Assembly: GCF_000721495.1 (NCBI RefSeq)
Contig: NZ_JOHY01000068.1
Coordinates: 25,824 to 89,823, forward strand
Reading direction: 5' to 3'
Length of the DNA: 64,000 nucleotides
From: Streptomyces sp. NRRL F-5123
Lineage (GTDB): Bacteria; Actinomycetota; Actinomycetes; Streptomycetales; Streptomycetaceae
Below, in pieces: positions 51,714 to 61,074 of the stretch (the first letter of the stretch is position 1; the number at the start of each line of letters is the position of its first letter). The position numbers and the translations under genes are program-made. The notes under the pieces were generated by a model. That model had not been told where the DNA came from. It saw only the letters and a program-made list of their open reading frames with translations, and did not search any database.

Positions 51714-52544
51714 TCAGCGCGGCGCCAGCGCCTCCCACGCCACCGTGACCTCGCCCTGCCGCCAGCGCGCCGGGCCGTCCGTCACCGGCCAGCCGTCGGC
51801 CCGCAGGGCGCGTACGGCCGCGATCCAGCGCTGCCGCGCGCCCAGCGCCGACAGCGGCGCCGCCGCGGCCCATGCCCGGTCGAAGCCGGTGAGAAACGCG
51901 TGCACGCCCTCACCCGGCACATTGCGGTGGATCAGCGCCTTCGGCAGCCGTTCCGCCAGGTCGGACGGGCGCTCCAGCGAACCCAGCCGGGTGGCGAAGG
52001 TCACCGTCCGCGGGCCCCCGGGTCCGAGCGCGACCCATACGTGCCGCCGCCCGATTTCGTCGCACGTGCCCTCGACCAGCAGCCCGCCCGGTGCGAGCCG
52101 CTCCGTGAGCCGCGCCCACACCGCGGGCACCTCGTCCTCGGCGTACTGCCGCAGCACGTTCGCGGCGCGGATGAGCGTCGGCCGCCGCCCGTCCGGCAGC
52201 GGCACCTCGAAGCCGCCGCGCACGAAGTCCAGCCCCTCGCGGGCGTACGGCAGCGCGGCGGCGACCCGCGCCGGGTCGATCTCCACGCCGACCACCTCCG
52301 CGTCCGCCCGCACCCGGCGCAGCCGCCCGAGCAGCTCGACGGCGGTCCACGGCGCGGCCCCGTACCCGAGGTCGACCGCAAGCGGGTCGGCGGTGCGGCG
52401 CAGTTGCGGGCCGTGCGCGGCGGCGATCCAGCGGTCCATGCGGCGCAGCCGGTTGGGGTTGGTGGTGCCCCTGGTCACGACGCCGACCGCGGCCCCGGCC
52501 CCGCCTGCCCCGCGCGCCGCCCGCGCCCGTCCCGTACCGCCCAT
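51714..52544 (-). CDS. Class I SAM-dependent methyltransferase-like protein
   Basis: 276-aa protein started at ATG 52544. The Rossmann core is ADPLAVDLGYGAAPWTAVELLGRL (motif I as DLGYGAAP), VVGVEIDPARVAAA, RAANVLRQYAEDEV and LAPGGLLVEGTCDEIGRRHVWVAL. The N-terminal ~25 residues are Ala/Gly-rich and a start at VVTRGTTNPNRLRRMD (GTG) is also possible. Lies divergent from mshA with 190 bp between, as in other Streptomyces. Substrate unknown. Confidence 0.85.
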   Translation of the reverse strand: MGGTGRARAARGAGGAGAAVGVVTRGTTNPNRLRRMDRWIAAAHGPQLRRTADPLAVDLGYGAAPWTAVELLGRLRRVRADAEVVGVEIDPARVAAALPYAREGLDFVRGGFEVPLPDGRRPTLIRAANVLRQYAEDEVPAVWARLTERLAPGGLLVEGTCDEIGRRHVWVALGPGGPRTVTFATRLGSLERPSDLAERLPKALIHRNVPGEGVHAFLTGFDRAWAAAAPLSALGARQRWIAAVRALRADGWPVTDGPARWRQGEVTVAWEALAPR

Positions 52545-52735
52545 GCCCGCGAGCGTAACCGGCCGCCCGCGGGGTAGGTGCGGCTGCACGGCGGGCCGGT
52601 GCGCGGGGGCGCAGGGGCCGCGCGCGAGGGTGTCAACCGGATTTATCACGCTTCGGCAAAGGTGGAAATGGAATCCCTGCTTCCGGTGTTGCCCACGGTT
52701 GAAGGCGGGGGTACGGCTGCCGGAAGGATGGAAGG

Positions 52736-54100
52736 GTGACGACCCAGTACACGTCCCGGTTCGGCGGGCTGCGCAGCGCTGCCGGTGCGGCCGCCGCGGC
52801 GTACCGCCCGCACCGCAGGGGGAGCCGCCGGGTCCGCAGGATCGCCATGCTGAGCGTCCACACCTCGCCGCTGCACCAGCCCGGCACGGGCGACGCCGGC
52901 GGCATGAACGTGTACATCGTCGAGCTGGCCCGGCGGCTGGCCGAGCGGGACATCGAGGTGGAGATCTTCACCCGCTCCACCACCGGCGCCCGCCTCCCGC
53001 ACGTCGAGCTGGCGCCCGGCGTGCTGGTGCGGCACATCGACGCAGGTCCCTACGAGGGCCTGGCCAAGGAGGAGCTGCCCGCGCAGCTGTGCGCCTTCAC
53101 GCACGGCCTGATGCGCGCGTGGGCCGGGCAGCGCCCCGGCCACTACGACCTCGTCCACTCCCACTACTGGCTGTCCGGCCACGTCGGCTGGCTCGCCGCC
53201 GAGCGCTGGGGCGTCCCGCTCGTGCACGCCATGCACACCATGGCCAAGGTCAAGAACGCCGCCCTCGCCGAGCACGACACGCCCGAACCCGTGGCGCGGG
53301 TGATCGGCGAGACCCAGGTCGTCGCGGCCGCCGACCGGCTCATCGCCAACACCGACGAGGAGGCCGACGAGCTGGTGCGCCACTACGCCGCCCCGCCCGG
53401 CAAGGTCGCCGTCGTCCACCCCGGCGTCAACCTCGACCGCTTCCGCCCCGACCCCGGGGGCCGCGCCGCCGCCCGCGCCCGCCTCGGCCTGCCGCAGGAC
53501 GCGCTCATACCCCTCTTCGCCGGCCGCATCCAGCCGCTCAAGGCGCCCGACGTGCTGGTCCGCGCGGTCGCGGTGCTGCTCGCCGAGCGGCCCGGGCTGC
53601 GCGACCGGCTGCTCGTGCCGATCGTCGGCGGCCCGAGCGGCACGGGCCTGGCCAAGCCGGAGGCGCTGCACAAGCTCGCCGCCCGGCTCGGCGTCTCCGA
53701 CGTCGTCCGCTTCCAGCCGCCCGTGCCGCAGGAGCAGCTGGCCGACTGGTACCGCGCGGCCACCGTGCTGGTGATGCCCTCGCACAGCGAGTCCTTCGGC
53801 CTCGTCGCGATCGAGGCGCAGGCGTGCGGCACGCCGGTCGTCGCGGCCGCGGTGGGCGGGCTGCCGGTCGCGGTGGCCGACGGGCGCACCGGCTTCCTCG
53901 TCGCCGGACACGACCCGCACGACTACGCGCGCGTGCTCCGCCGCTTCGCCGACCACCCGCCGCTCGCCGACACACTCGGCGCCGCGGCCGCCCGGCACGC
54001 CCGAGCCTTCGGCTGGGGGGCCTCCGCGGAGGACACGGCCGAGGTGTACGCGGCAGCGCAGTGGGAGCACCGCCGTCGCCTACGATCGCCCCATGGCTGA
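52736..54100 (+). CDS. mshA: D-inositol-3-phosphate glycosyltransferase MshA
   Basis: 454-aa GT4-family (GT-B) enzyme that joins GlcNAc from UDP-GlcNAc to 1L-inositol-1-phosphate, the first step of mycothiol synthesis. Motifs: [25 protein letters not shown] (inositol-phosphate/UDP site), [42 protein letters not shown] and [22 protein letters not shown] with the GT4 EX7E element. A ~30-residue basic N-terminal extension precedes. Start GTG 52736. It overlaps the ybjN gene by 8 bp. Confidence 0.96.
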   Translation: MTTQYTSRFGGLRSAAGAAAAAYRPHRRGSRRVRRIAMLSVHTSPLHQPGTGDAGGMNVYIVELARRLAERDIEVEIFTRSTTGARLPHVELAPGVLVRHIDAGPYEGLAKEELPAQLCAFTHGLMRAWAGQRPGHYDLVHSHYWLSGHVGWLAAERWGVPLVHAMHTMAKVKNAALAEHDTPEPVARVIGETQVVAAADRLIANTDEEADELVRHYAAPPGKVAVVHPGVNLDRFRPDPGGRAAARARLGLPQDALIPLFAGRIQPLKAPDVLVRAVAVLLAERPGLRDRLLVPIVGGPSGTGLAKPEALHKLAARLGVSDVVRFQPPVPQEQLADWYRAATVLVMPSHSESFGLVAIEAQACGTPVVAAAVGGLPVAVADGRTGFLVAGHDPHDYARVLRRFADHPPLADTLGAAAARHARAFGWGASAEDTAEVYAAAQWEHRRRLRSPHG

Positions 54101-54644
54101 GCCTGAGCAGGGCGGCGCCGCCGACGGCGCCAGGGGTACGGACGACGGGCCCGCCGCCGAGGCCGCGCGGCGGGTCGTCGAGCAGGTGCTGCGCGAGTCG
54201 GAGCTGCCGTGGGAGTCGCCGCGCTCCGGCACGTACGTCACGCAGCTGCCCGGCACGCGCAAGCTGTCGACCACCTGCCAGCTGATCGTGGGGCGGCACA
54301 CCCTGTCGCTCAACGCCTTCGTCGTGCGCCGCCCGGACGAGAACCACGAGGCCTTCCACCGCTGGCTGCTGGAGCGCAACCTCAAGCTGTACGGCGTCGC
54401 GTACGCGGTCGACCGGCACGGCGACGTCTACCTCACCGGCCGCTTCCCGCTCGCCGCCGTCACGCCCGACGAGGTCGACCGGCTGCTCGGCGCGGTGGTC
54501 GAGAACGCGGACGGGTCGTTCAACACGCTGCTGGAGCTGGGCTTCGCGACCGCGATCCGCAAGGAGTACGCGTGGCGGGTCTCGCGCGGCGAGTCGACCC
54601 GGAATCTGGACGCGTTCAGCCGGTTGACCAGCGAGGAAGCGTAG
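54093..54644 (+). CDS. YbjN domain-containing protein
   Basis: 183-aa protein with a YbjN (type III secretion chaperone-like) fold: [71 protein letters not shown] and [21 protein letters not shown]. In actinobacteria it sits downstream of mshA. Its role is unknown, perhaps as a chaperone. TACGAT within the mshA coding sequence ends 6 nt before ATG 54093, giving a probable internal leaderless promoter. Confidence 0.9.
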   Translation: MAEPEQGGAADGARGTDDGPAAEAARRVVEQVLRESELPWESPRSGTYVTQLPGTRKLSTTCQLIVGRHTLSLNAFVVRRPDENHEAFHRWLLERNLKLYGVAYAVDRHGDVYLTGRFPLAAVTPDEVDRLLGAVVENADGSFNTLLELGFATAIRKEYAWRVSRGESTRNLDAFSRLTSEEA

Positions 54645-54659
54645 CGCTGCGCGACGGCG

Positions 54660-54760
54660 GGTGGCTGCGCGGGCCGTACGTCTCGGGGGTGCGGGTGGCT
54701 GCGTGGGCCGTACGTCTCGGGGGTGCGGGTGGCTGCGTGGGCCGTACGCCTCGGGTGGCG
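54660..54760. repeat. Three tandem copies of a 34-bp repeat
   Basis: GGTGGCTGCG(T/C)GGGCCGTACG begins at 54660, 54694 and 54728, an exact 34-bp period; copies 1 and 2 differ at one base, copy 3 diverges after GCCGTACG. It fills the gap between convergent ybjN and MFS genes. GGGCCGTACG with downstream GGCGGCGGCCCGCACCGCC may also terminate transcription. No spacers, hence not CRISPR. Confidence 0.85.
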
Positions 54761-54784
54761 GCGGCCCGCACCGCCGTACGGGGC

Positions 54785-56077
54785 TTACGCGGGCGCGTCC
54801 GCGGTCTCGGCGGCGACGCCGTCCGTGCCCGCCACCGCCCGCTTCCCGGCCGCGGCCGCATCCGTCGCCGTACCGGGCTTGAGCAGCACCCAGTAGCCGA
54901 CCGACGCGACCGTACCGACGACCGCGCAGCCCAGCCACACCGTCGCGCGCCCGAGGTACTCCAGGGTGAGGCCGCCGACGAGCGGCCCGACGAAGGCGGC
55001 GGCGGCCCAGGCCAGCGTGGAGACGCCCTGGTAGCGGCCGCGGGCGTGCTGGGGGGCGAGGTCGGCGACCGCCGACATGGAGGCGGGCGCGTGGATGATC
55101 TCGCCGATCGTCCACACCGCGACGGTGAGTGCGTACAGCGCGACGGTCGTCGCGAAGACGGTGAGCCCGATGCCCCAGGAGAGGACGAGGCAGCCGGTGG
55201 CCAGCAGAACGGCGTTGCTGCGGGCGCGCAGCGCGCGGGTGACGGGGATCTGGAGCAGCACGATGACGACACCGTTGATGCTCGCGACGAGGCCGAACTG
55301 CTGCGAGCTGAGCCCGTGCTCGCCCATGTCGACGGCGAGCGTGGAGTTGGCCTGCTGCATCACGGCGGCGAAGACGAAGATCAGCCCGGTGAGGACCATG
55401 AAGCGCCGGTCGCGCAGGACGTCCAGGAGCGTCGTCCGGCCGGCGCCGGTGCCTGCCCCCGCTTCCTGCGCCGTGCTCTTCGCCGCCTCCGGCCTGGTCT
55501 CCGACACCTTCGCGTAGACGACCACCGCGCACAGCACGGTGGTCAGCGCGTCGCCGAGGAAGAGCCACAGATAGCCCTCGGCGGCGATGAAGCCGGCCGC
55601 GGCCGCCGAGACGCCGAAGCCGATGTTGATCGCCCAGTAGTTGAGGGAGTACGCGCGGACCCGGTCCGCGGCCGGGACGAGGTCGGAGATCATCGCGGAG
55701 AGCGCGGGCCGGGAGGCGTTGCCGGTCAGGCCGACGAGCGTCGCGACGGCGGCGATGGCGACGGGCCCGTCCGCGAAGCCCAGCACCGCGGTCGTCACGG
55801 CGGCGCCGAGCTGCGCGGCCAGCAGCGTCACGCGCCGCCCGAGCCGGTCGGCCAGCACCCCGCCGAGCACCGCCCCCACCGCGCCGCCGAGCCCGAAGAG
55901 GGCGGCGACCAGACCGGCGTACGCGGCGGAGTACCCGCGGTCGACGGTGAGGTAGAGCGCGAGGAACGTCACGACGAAGCCGCCGAGCCGGTTGACCAGC
56001 GTGCTCGTCCACAACCACCAGAACTGCCCCGGCAGGCCGCCCGCCGTCTCTCGTACCGCTCGGCTGATGGCCGCCAC
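54785..56077 (-). CDS. MFS transporter (drug efflux type)
   Basis: 430-aa MFS permease with about twelve helices. [25 protein letters not shown] forms helix 1; the A motif is [16 protein letters not shown] between helices 2 and 3; [21 protein letters not shown] belongs to motif B/C region. A central loop ([17 protein letters not shown]) is cytoplasmic. Start GTG 56077. Divergent from gpmA; the shared gap has a long inverted repeat (56098-56128) that could be an operator. Substrate unknown. Confidence 0.92.
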   Translation of the reverse strand: MAAISRAVRETAGGLPGQFWWLWTSTLVNRLGGFVVTFLALYLTVDRGYSAAYAGLVAALFGLGGAVGAVLGGVLADRLGRRVTLLAAQLGAAVTTAVLGFADGPVAIAAVATLVGLTGNASRPALSAMISDLVPAADRVRAYSLNYWAINIGFGVSAAAAGFIAAEGYLWLFLGDALTTVLCAVVVYAKVSETRPEAAKSTAQEAGAGTGAGRTTLLDVLRDRRFMVLTGLIFVFAAVMQQANSTLAVDMGEHGLSSQQFGLVASINGVVIVLLQIPVTRALRARSNAVLLATGCLVLSWGIGLTVFATTVALYALTVAVWTIGEIIHAPASMSAVADLAPQHARGRYQGVSTLAWAAAAFVGPLVGGLTLEYLGRATVWLGCAVVGTVASVGYWVLLKPGTATDAAAAGKRAVAGTDGVAAETADAPA

Positions 56078-56097
56078 GGGTCACTCCCAGGTCTCTT

Positions 56098-56128
56098 GTA
56101 AGAGGCGCAATCGCATCGCGCATCTTAC
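56098..56128. promoter_or_regulatory. Inverted repeat between the MFS and gpmA genes
   Basis: GTAAGAGGCGC (56098-56108) and GCGCATCTTAC (56118-56128) are inverted with one mismatch across 9 bp. Overlapping it, CTCTTGTAAGAG (56093-56104) is a perfect-armed palindrome. The site lies 20-50 bp before the MFS start codon, suggesting a repressor-binding site. Confidence 0.55.
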
Positions 56129-56162
56129 GGAGCCCGGTCGCGAGGGGCGATCGGATTTCTCT

Positions 56163-56168
56163 TAGACT
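56163..56168 (+). promoter_or_regulatory. -10 element of gpmA (leaderless start)
   Basis: TAGACT ends 7 nt before the ATG at 56176. No Shine-Dalgarno sequence is present, so gpmA is probably translated from a leaderless mRNA. Confidence 0.6.
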
Positions 56169-56175
56169 CGATGGC

Positions 56176-56934
56176 ATGGCTGCTGCTGCGTACAAGCTGA
56201 TCCTGCTCCGCCACGGCGAGAGTGAATGGAACGCGAAGAACCTGTTCACCGGCTGGGTGGACGTCAACCTCAACGACAAGGGCGAGAAGGAGGCCGTCCG
56301 CGGCGGCGAGCTGCTCAAGGACGCCGGCCTGCTGCCGGACGTGGTGCACACCTCACTCCAGAAGCGCGCCATCCGCACCGCCCAGCTCGCCCTCGAAGCC
56401 GCCGACCGCCACTGGATCCCGGTCCAGCGCAGCTGGCGCCTCAACGAGCGCCACTACGGCGCCCTCCAGGGCAAGGACAAGGCCCAGACCCTCGCCGAGT
56501 TCGGCGAGGAGCAGTTCATGCTGTGGCGCCGCTCCTACGACACCCCGCCGCCCCCCCTTGAGGACGGCACCGAGTTCTCCCAGAGCGACGACCCGCGCTA
56601 CGCCTCCATCCCCCCGGAGCTGCGCCCCCGCACGGAGTGCCTCAAGGACGTCGTCCACCGGATGCTCCCTTACTGGTACGACGCGATCGTCCCCGACCTC
56701 CTGACCGGCCGCACCGTCCTGGTCGCCGCCCACGGCAACTCCCTGCGCGCCCTGGTCAAGCACCTCGACGGCATCTCCGACGCGGACATCGCGTCCCTCA
56801 ACATCCCCACGGGCATCCCCCTCGCCTACGACCTGGACGCCGACTTCCGCCCGGTGACCCCGGGCGGCCGCTACCTCGACCCCGACGCTGCGGCGGCGGC
56901 GATCGAGGCGGTCAAGAACCAGGGCAAGAAGTAG
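56176..56934 (+). CDS. gpmA: 2,3-bisphosphoglycerate-dependent phosphoglycerate mutase
   Basis: 252-aa glycolytic enzyme interconverting 3- and 2-phosphoglycerate through a phosphohistidine. [20 protein letters not shown] contains the catalytic RHG histidine; [24 protein letters not shown] and the second histidine in [17 protein letters not shown] are all present. Length is normal for dPGM. It marks the end of the conserved core before an accessory insertion. Confidence 0.97.
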   Translation: MAAAAYKLILLRHGESEWNAKNLFTGWVDVNLNDKGEKEAVRGGELLKDAGLLPDVVHTSLQKRAIRTAQLALEAADRHWIPVQRSWRLNERHYGALQGKDKAQTLAEFGEEQFMLWRRSYDTPPPPLEDGTEFSQSDDPRYASIPPELRPRTECLKDVVHRMLPYWYDAIVPDLLTGRTVLVAAHGNSLRALVKHLDGISDADIASLNIPTGIPLAYDLDADFRPVTPGGRYLDPDAAAAAIEAVKNQGKK

Positions 56935-57129
56935 TTCGTCCGTACGTTCATGCCTCCGACCTGCGGCTTCTTCCGCGGGACGGGGGCATGACTGCGTCCT
57001 GGGCCGTGCGTGGGCCGTGACTCCGACTCGGGGCACGGCAGACCGCTGGGGCGTTTCGCCGTCAGTGCCGTCGAGTAGGTTCTGCCCGTTCGGCCCGACA
57101 AGCGGGCTGCCGAACTGGGGGTCGCCGCA

Positions 57130-57627
57130 GTGAGCATCCACCTGCACTTTCGCGCCGTCGTGGAGTCCGAGATCCAGGACGACCACACGTGGCTTGCGGC
57201 GTTCATGTCCGAGGCTTGGGACAACCACCCCGACGAGTATGCGGCGGGTATCGCCACCTCGATCAACAAGGCCTACGACAGCGTCAATGACCTCTACGCC
57301 GTGGCCGATCTCCTCGACACTGACGCCGGCAAGCCTTGGGCGTTCCCGATTTACGGTGGCCGCCCCGTGCCGCACGCTGCTGACGCCGACCCCTCCGACC
57401 CACCCATGATGCTGCTGGAGCCGCCTGAGGCGTCCCAGGCCGCAGATTTCCTCGCGACTGTTTCCTTCGACGATCTGTGGAACGCCGCCGGTGCCAAGCT
57501 CATTCGGCCGGGCTGGGACCCGGCGCAGGTCAGGCAGGAGTTCCTGGATTATCACAGCGACCTTCGAAGGTTTTACGGGCGGGCGGCTTCGGCAGGCCAC
57601 GCTGTGGTCAAAGCGCTGTGGGCTTGA
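57130..57627 (+). CDS. DUF1877/YfbM-like protein
   Basis: 165-aa cytoplasmic protein starting at GTG 57130. It contains SIHLHFRAVVESEIQDDHTWLAAFM, KAYDSVNDLYAVADLLDTD and the C-terminal pattern DYHSDLRRFYGRAASAGHAVVKAL, as in DUF1877. Its codons end less often in G/C than those of the neighbours, and it is followed by mobile-element remnants, so it may have arrived with them. Function unknown. Confidence 0.75.
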   Translation: MSIHLHFRAVVESEIQDDHTWLAAFMSEAWDNHPDEYAAGIATSINKAYDSVNDLYAVADLLDTDAGKPWAFPIYGGRPVPHAADADPSDPPMMLLEPPEASQAADFLATVSFDDLWNAAGAKLIRPGWDPAQVRQEFLDYHSDLRRFYGRAASAGHAVVKALWA

Positions 57628-58234
57628 TACGCGGTCAGGGGCAGATCGTTCCGAACCTGTGCCGGGCGGTAGACGTTCGCAACCGCATTCCTGGGGCGCT
57701 CCTGGCTGGACGGCATGAGGTGCGCGTACACCCTCAGCGTCAGCCCTGGATCGGAGTGGCCCAGGTACTCGGCCAGCGCCTTGACGCTCTCGCCAGCGTC
57801 CAGGAGGACCGACGCGTAGAGGCGCCGCAGGGCGTGCATGCCATGCTCCCGTGCTGAGGCGTACTCCGTGCCCTTCTTCCGCGCCGGGATGACGCCAGCA
57901 GCTGCAGGCGCCCGCTTCCATGTGTCCGGGTTGAACGAGCTGCGCCAGACGTGCCCACCGATCGGCCCCGTGAAGACCAGCTGACCGGTCACCAGCGGCC
58001 CACCGGTGACCTTCCACGGCAGCGTGATGTCCACCGGCGGGAACCGCTTCATGCGTGCCGCAAGGCATCGGCCACGGGACCAGGCAGCGGCACGTCCCGC
58101 AGCTTGCCCCCCTTCGGCGGCGCGAAGACAGCCTCCGCTCCGGCAGCCGCGGCCTCCGGATCGCCCCCGCACCGCGACGGACGACGCTGGATCCGGACTG
58201 GAGATCGCCCGGCAGTAGGCTCATTCCGCAACAC
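57573..58234 (-). pseudogene. Truncated and frameshifted tyrosine recombinase (phage integrase)
   Basis: The C-terminal catalytic part of a tyrosine integrase remains: PPKGGKLRDVPLP in one frame (58234-58049), then after a shift near 58052 MKRFPPVDITLPW, HALRRLYASVLLDAGESVKAL, EYLGHSDPGLTLRVYAHLMP in another. The HxLRR, GH and Tyr catalytic residues persist, but the N-terminal DNA-binding half and the first Arg region are gone, replaced by the oxidoreductase gene. It overlaps the end of the DUF1877 gene. It marks an old integration event. Confidence 0.82.
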
Positions 58235-58252
58235 GACGCGAAGGGGAGCTCA

Positions 58253-59632
58253 GTGGCGCGGGTTGCGGTGCTCGGTGGGGGTATCAGCGGGCTGGGGGCG
58301 GCGCTCATGCTTGGTCGACGGGGCCACTCGGTCACGTTGTTCGAGCAGGACGCGCGGCAGGCCGGAGACGACCTGGACCGGGATTTCTTCCACTGGGACA
58401 GGCCCCGAATCCCGCAGGCCGTCCAGCCGCACTCGTTCCTCGCGCCCGTGCGCACCGTGTTGCGCACCGAGGCTCCTGATGTCTATGCGGACCTGCTGGC
58501 ACGCGGAGCCCGGGAATATCACGAGTTCGACTGGTTCGGTGTGCATCCGCTGCATCGGGCCGGCGACGAGGACTTGATGACCCTGCGCACCCGCCGGATC
58601 GTGCTGGAGGCCGCGTTGACCGCGGCCGTGCGGCGGGAACGCACCGTTGAGGTGCGGCGAGGATGCCGGGTGCGCGCCCTCACCATCGAGGAGGGACGTC
58701 CTGCCCAGGTAACCGGCCTGCAGGTGGGCGCAGAACTGCACCAGGCGGACCTGGTCGTCGATGCCTCGGGTCGTCGCTCGCCGGTGCCCGCCTGGCTGAT
58801 CGCGGCAGGTTGCCGCCCGCCCGTGGTCGACAGCCACCGCGCCGGGATCGCTTATCTGTGCCGCTGGTACCGCCTGCGTGCCGACGGTCCGCGTGACCCC
58901 GGGCGGGTGAAGACCGGCTCGGCCGCACCGTTCGCGCTCGCTGGCGTCTTTCCTTCCGACAACGACACCTTCGCGGTGAACCTGGTGCTCTCCACAGGTG
59001 ATCCGACCCGGGGCGCGCTTACCGACCCCGCCGTGTTCGAGGCCGCCGCCCGCCGCTTCCCCGCCACCGCTGCCTGGCTCGGCCTGGCCCCCGAACCACA
59101 GTCAGCCGTCCTGGCGATGGCCGGTTTGGACAACCTCTGGACCGCCCTCGCGGACGATGACGGACCTGTCGTCACCGGCCTGGTCAACGCCGGGGACAGC
59201 CTCATCCACACCAACCCCACCTTGGGTCAGGGCGCGGCCCTCGGCCTGCGTGCCGCCCAGTACCTCGCCACACATGTCGACCAGATCGCCGCGGACCCCG
59301 TCGTCTACCACACCTGGACAACCAAGGCCCTCCGCCCGTGGTTCGACGCGCAGGTGACGGTCGACCGCGCCAACGAGCAGCGCCTCGCCGAGTGCTCACC
59401 CTCCTCGGATCGGCGGGCCGCTGCCCTGGCCGCCTGCGCCTATGACGATCCCGTCGTCATGCGCGCCCGAGCCCAGGTGCGCCATCTCCTGCGACTAGCC
59501 CACGACGCCTACGGCACCGACGAAGTGGACCGACACGTCACCGCGTGGCTGGTCGCCCACCCAGACTTCACGCCAACATACGACGGCCCGACCCGAGATC
59601 AGTGGGATGCACTTATCCCAGATTGGAAGTAG
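58253..59632 (+). CDS. FAD-dependent oxidoreductase/monooxygenase
   Basis: 459-aa flavoprotein with the FAD motif VAVLGGGISGLGAALMLGRRGHSVTLFEQD, a VDASGRRSPVPAWL strand and the GDSLIHTNPTLGQGAALGL motif (the GD-x6-P site of flavin monooxygenases). The Trp-x-Trp-x-x-Ile halogenase motif is not seen. AAGGGGAG precedes GTG 58253. It lies between integrase and IstB remnants, so it was probably acquired. Substrate unknown; similar proteins oxidise or reduce polyketide or terpenoid compounds. Confidence 0.88.
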   Translation: MARVAVLGGGISGLGAALMLGRRGHSVTLFEQDARQAGDDLDRDFFHWDRPRIPQAVQPHSFLAPVRTVLRTEAPDVYADLLARGAREYHEFDWFGVHPLHRAGDEDLMTLRTRRIVLEAALTAAVRRERTVEVRRGCRVRALTIEEGRPAQVTGLQVGAELHQADLVVDASGRRSPVPAWLIAAGCRPPVVDSHRAGIAYLCRWYRLRADGPRDPGRVKTGSAAPFALAGVFPSDNDTFAVNLVLSTGDPTRGALTDPAVFEAAARRFPATAAWLGLAPEPQSAVLAMAGLDNLWTALADDDGPVVTGLVNAGDSLIHTNPTLGQGAALGLRAAQYLATHVDQIAADPVVYHTWTTKALRPWFDAQVTVDRANEQRLAECSPSSDRRAAALAACAYDDPVVMRARAQVRHLLRLAHDAYGTDEVDRHVTAWLVAHPDFTPTYDGPTRDQWDALIPDWK

Positions 59633-59688
59633 GAGTCCGGGGCATTCTTGAAGCGGGGCAGGTCAGGAATTACGGTGCTTCTCCTGGG

Positions 59689-59802
59689 TCTTCTGAAGCG
59701 GAAGCTGTCGGTGCCGGTCTCGATGATGTGAGCGTTGAAGGTCACCCGCTCCACGATCGCCGCCGGTGCGATGCGGTCCCGGTATTCCTCAGGAAGCGGT
59801 TG
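59689..59802 (-). pseudogene. C-terminal remnant of an IS21-family IstB ATPase
   Basis: About 38 residues read EEYRDRIAPAAIVERVTFN followed by AHIIETGTDSFRFRR, matching the C-terminal end of IstB helper proteins (xIVDRLTFNAHIIETGTDSYR). The Walker motifs and the partner transposase istA are missing. A decayed insertion sequence. Confidence 0.7.
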
Positions 59803-60133
59803 GGGCGCGCGGTCGAGCGGAGTCAGGCCACGACGCGGGGGTCGGGGCGACGCACGCAGGCGTCTGGCCTCACAGATCACGGCCACCGGCTGCTTCCCCG
59901 GGCAGGGAACTGCGGGGCGGGGGCATGTGCGTATCCAGTCCCCGAAGGGCCGTGCTGGCCGGTGCCCGCCCCGGGGCAGTACGCGGCTCCGCTGTGGAGC
60001 GTCCGGTGACGGAGGGGGAAAGGCTCGGGCCGCAGGACTAGGGCCCCTGGTCCAGGGCTATCGGCCGATGGCCGACGGGGAGGCCGAAACCTAGGCTGCT
60101 GAGCAGGAAATGGCAGCTCAGGAAGAGGTCACG
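59803..60133. other. Non-coding stretch after the IstB remnant
   Basis: No gene is recognised. GGGAACTGCGGGGCGGGGG at 59905 recalls the dispersed repeat core. CTAGGCT (60091-60097) could be the -10 element of the following VOC gene, with a GGAAGAGG Shine-Dalgarno at 60121. Confidence 0.4.
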
Positions 60134-60556
60134 ATGGCCCTCAACGGTCGCAGTCACATCCGTATCGCCCGGCCCTCCCGGGACCTTGTGGTGGCCGAGC
60201 GGTTCTGGGTGCGGGGGCTGGGGCTCCGCGTGGTGTGGCGGGCCGAGGGCGGGGCGGAAGCCGGGGCGGAACCCGATGGGCACGATCTGCTGATGGTGGG
60301 GTGGCCGGACGCCGGCTGGCATCTGGAGCTGGTCCACGCGCCCGCCGGGCCGGTCGGGCCCCGGCCCACCGAGGAGGACCTGCTCGTGGTCTACGTCGAC
60401 GGGCCGGTGCCTGATGACCTGGTCAGCCGGTTGGAGGAGCACGGCGGCAAGCGGGTGCCCTCGCCGAACCCTTACTGGAACCGGTGGGGCGTCACGATCG
60501 AGGATCCGGACGGCTACCGGCTCGTGCTCTGTGAGCGGGCCTGGTCGAACGCGTAG
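60134..60556 (+). CDS. VOC-family protein
   Basis: 140-aa glyoxalase-fold protein: HIRIARPSRDLVVAERFWVRGLGLRVVWRA opens the first module, HLELVHAPAGP its last strand, and the second module ends WNRWGVTIEDPDGYRLVL with the conserved acidic residue for a metal. ATG 60134 (MALNGRSH) is chosen because GGAAGAGG lies 6 nt upstream. Substrate unknown. Confidence 0.9.
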   Translation: MALNGRSHIRIARPSRDLVVAERFWVRGLGLRVVWRAEGGAEAGAEPDGHDLLMVGWPDAGWHLELVHAPAGPVGPRPTEEDLLVVYVDGPVPDDLVSRLEEHGGKRVPSPNPYWNRWGVTIEDPDGYRLVLCERAWSNA

Positions 60557-60604
60557 CGGCGGGTTCCCGCCCCGGGCGGTACGCGGCTTCTCCGGGGGAG
60601 GGCG

Positions 60605-61039
60605 TCAGCCGATCTGCTCCGCCAGCGCGACGATGATGCCCGCCGGGCCGCGGAGGTTGCAGAGGCGGTAGGCGTTCTCGTACCGGGCCACCTCGCCGAG
60701 GAGTTCGGCGCCGTGCGGGCGCAGGCGGGCGAGGGTGGCGTCGAGGTCGTCGACGGCGAACATGACGCGGTGCACGCCCAGGGTGTGGGGGGCGGGCGGG
60801 GGCGCGGGGATGGCGGCGGGGGAGTGGAAGGCCGTGAGTTCGAGCTTTCCGTGGCCGTCCGGGGTGCGCATCATCGCGATGGTGGTGCGGACGCCGTCGA
60901 GGCCGAGCATCTGGTCGGGACAGCTCCCCGAGAGCTCCGCCTCGCCCTCCAGCTCCATGCCGAGGGCGGTGAAGAAGGCGACGGCGGCCGCCAGGTCGTC
61001 GACGACGACGCCTACGTTGTCCATGCGCTGGATCGTCAC
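60605..61039 (-). CDS. VOC-family protein (glyoxalase fold)
   Basis: 144-aa protein started at GTG 61039 (AAGGAG 6 nt upstream). MDNVGVVVDDLAAAVAFFTALGMELEGEAEL is the first module and GVHRVMFAVDDLDATLARLRPHGAELLGEV the second, ending LCNLRGPAGIIVALAEQ. Both modules keep the residues typical of metal-dependent lyases (His in HRVMF, Glu in LELTAF). Substrate unknown. Confidence 0.9.
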   Translation of the reverse strand: MTIQRMDNVGVVVDDLAAAVAFFTALGMELEGEAELSGSCPDQMLGLDGVRTTIAMMRTPDGHGKLELTAFHSPAAIPAPPPAPHTLGVHRVMFAVDDLDATLARLRPHGAELLGEVARYENAYRLCNLRGPAGIIVALAEQIG

Positions 61040-61074
61040 GGGGTGCTCCTTCGTCGTTGCGCGGTACGTTGCGG

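Noticed and set aside
54660..54760. CRISPR array
   Set aside because: The 34-bp copies are directly adjacent with no unique spacers and no cas genes nearby.
58253..59632. Tryptophan-halogenase assignment of the FAD enzyme
   Set aside because: The WxWxIP motif and catalytic lysine context of halogenases are absent; only the general flavin monooxygenase motifs are present.
57630..60100. tRNA gene as integration site of the decayed element
   Set aside because: I looked for cloverleaf-like segments and 3' CCA-type ends near the integrase remnant and gpmA and found none.
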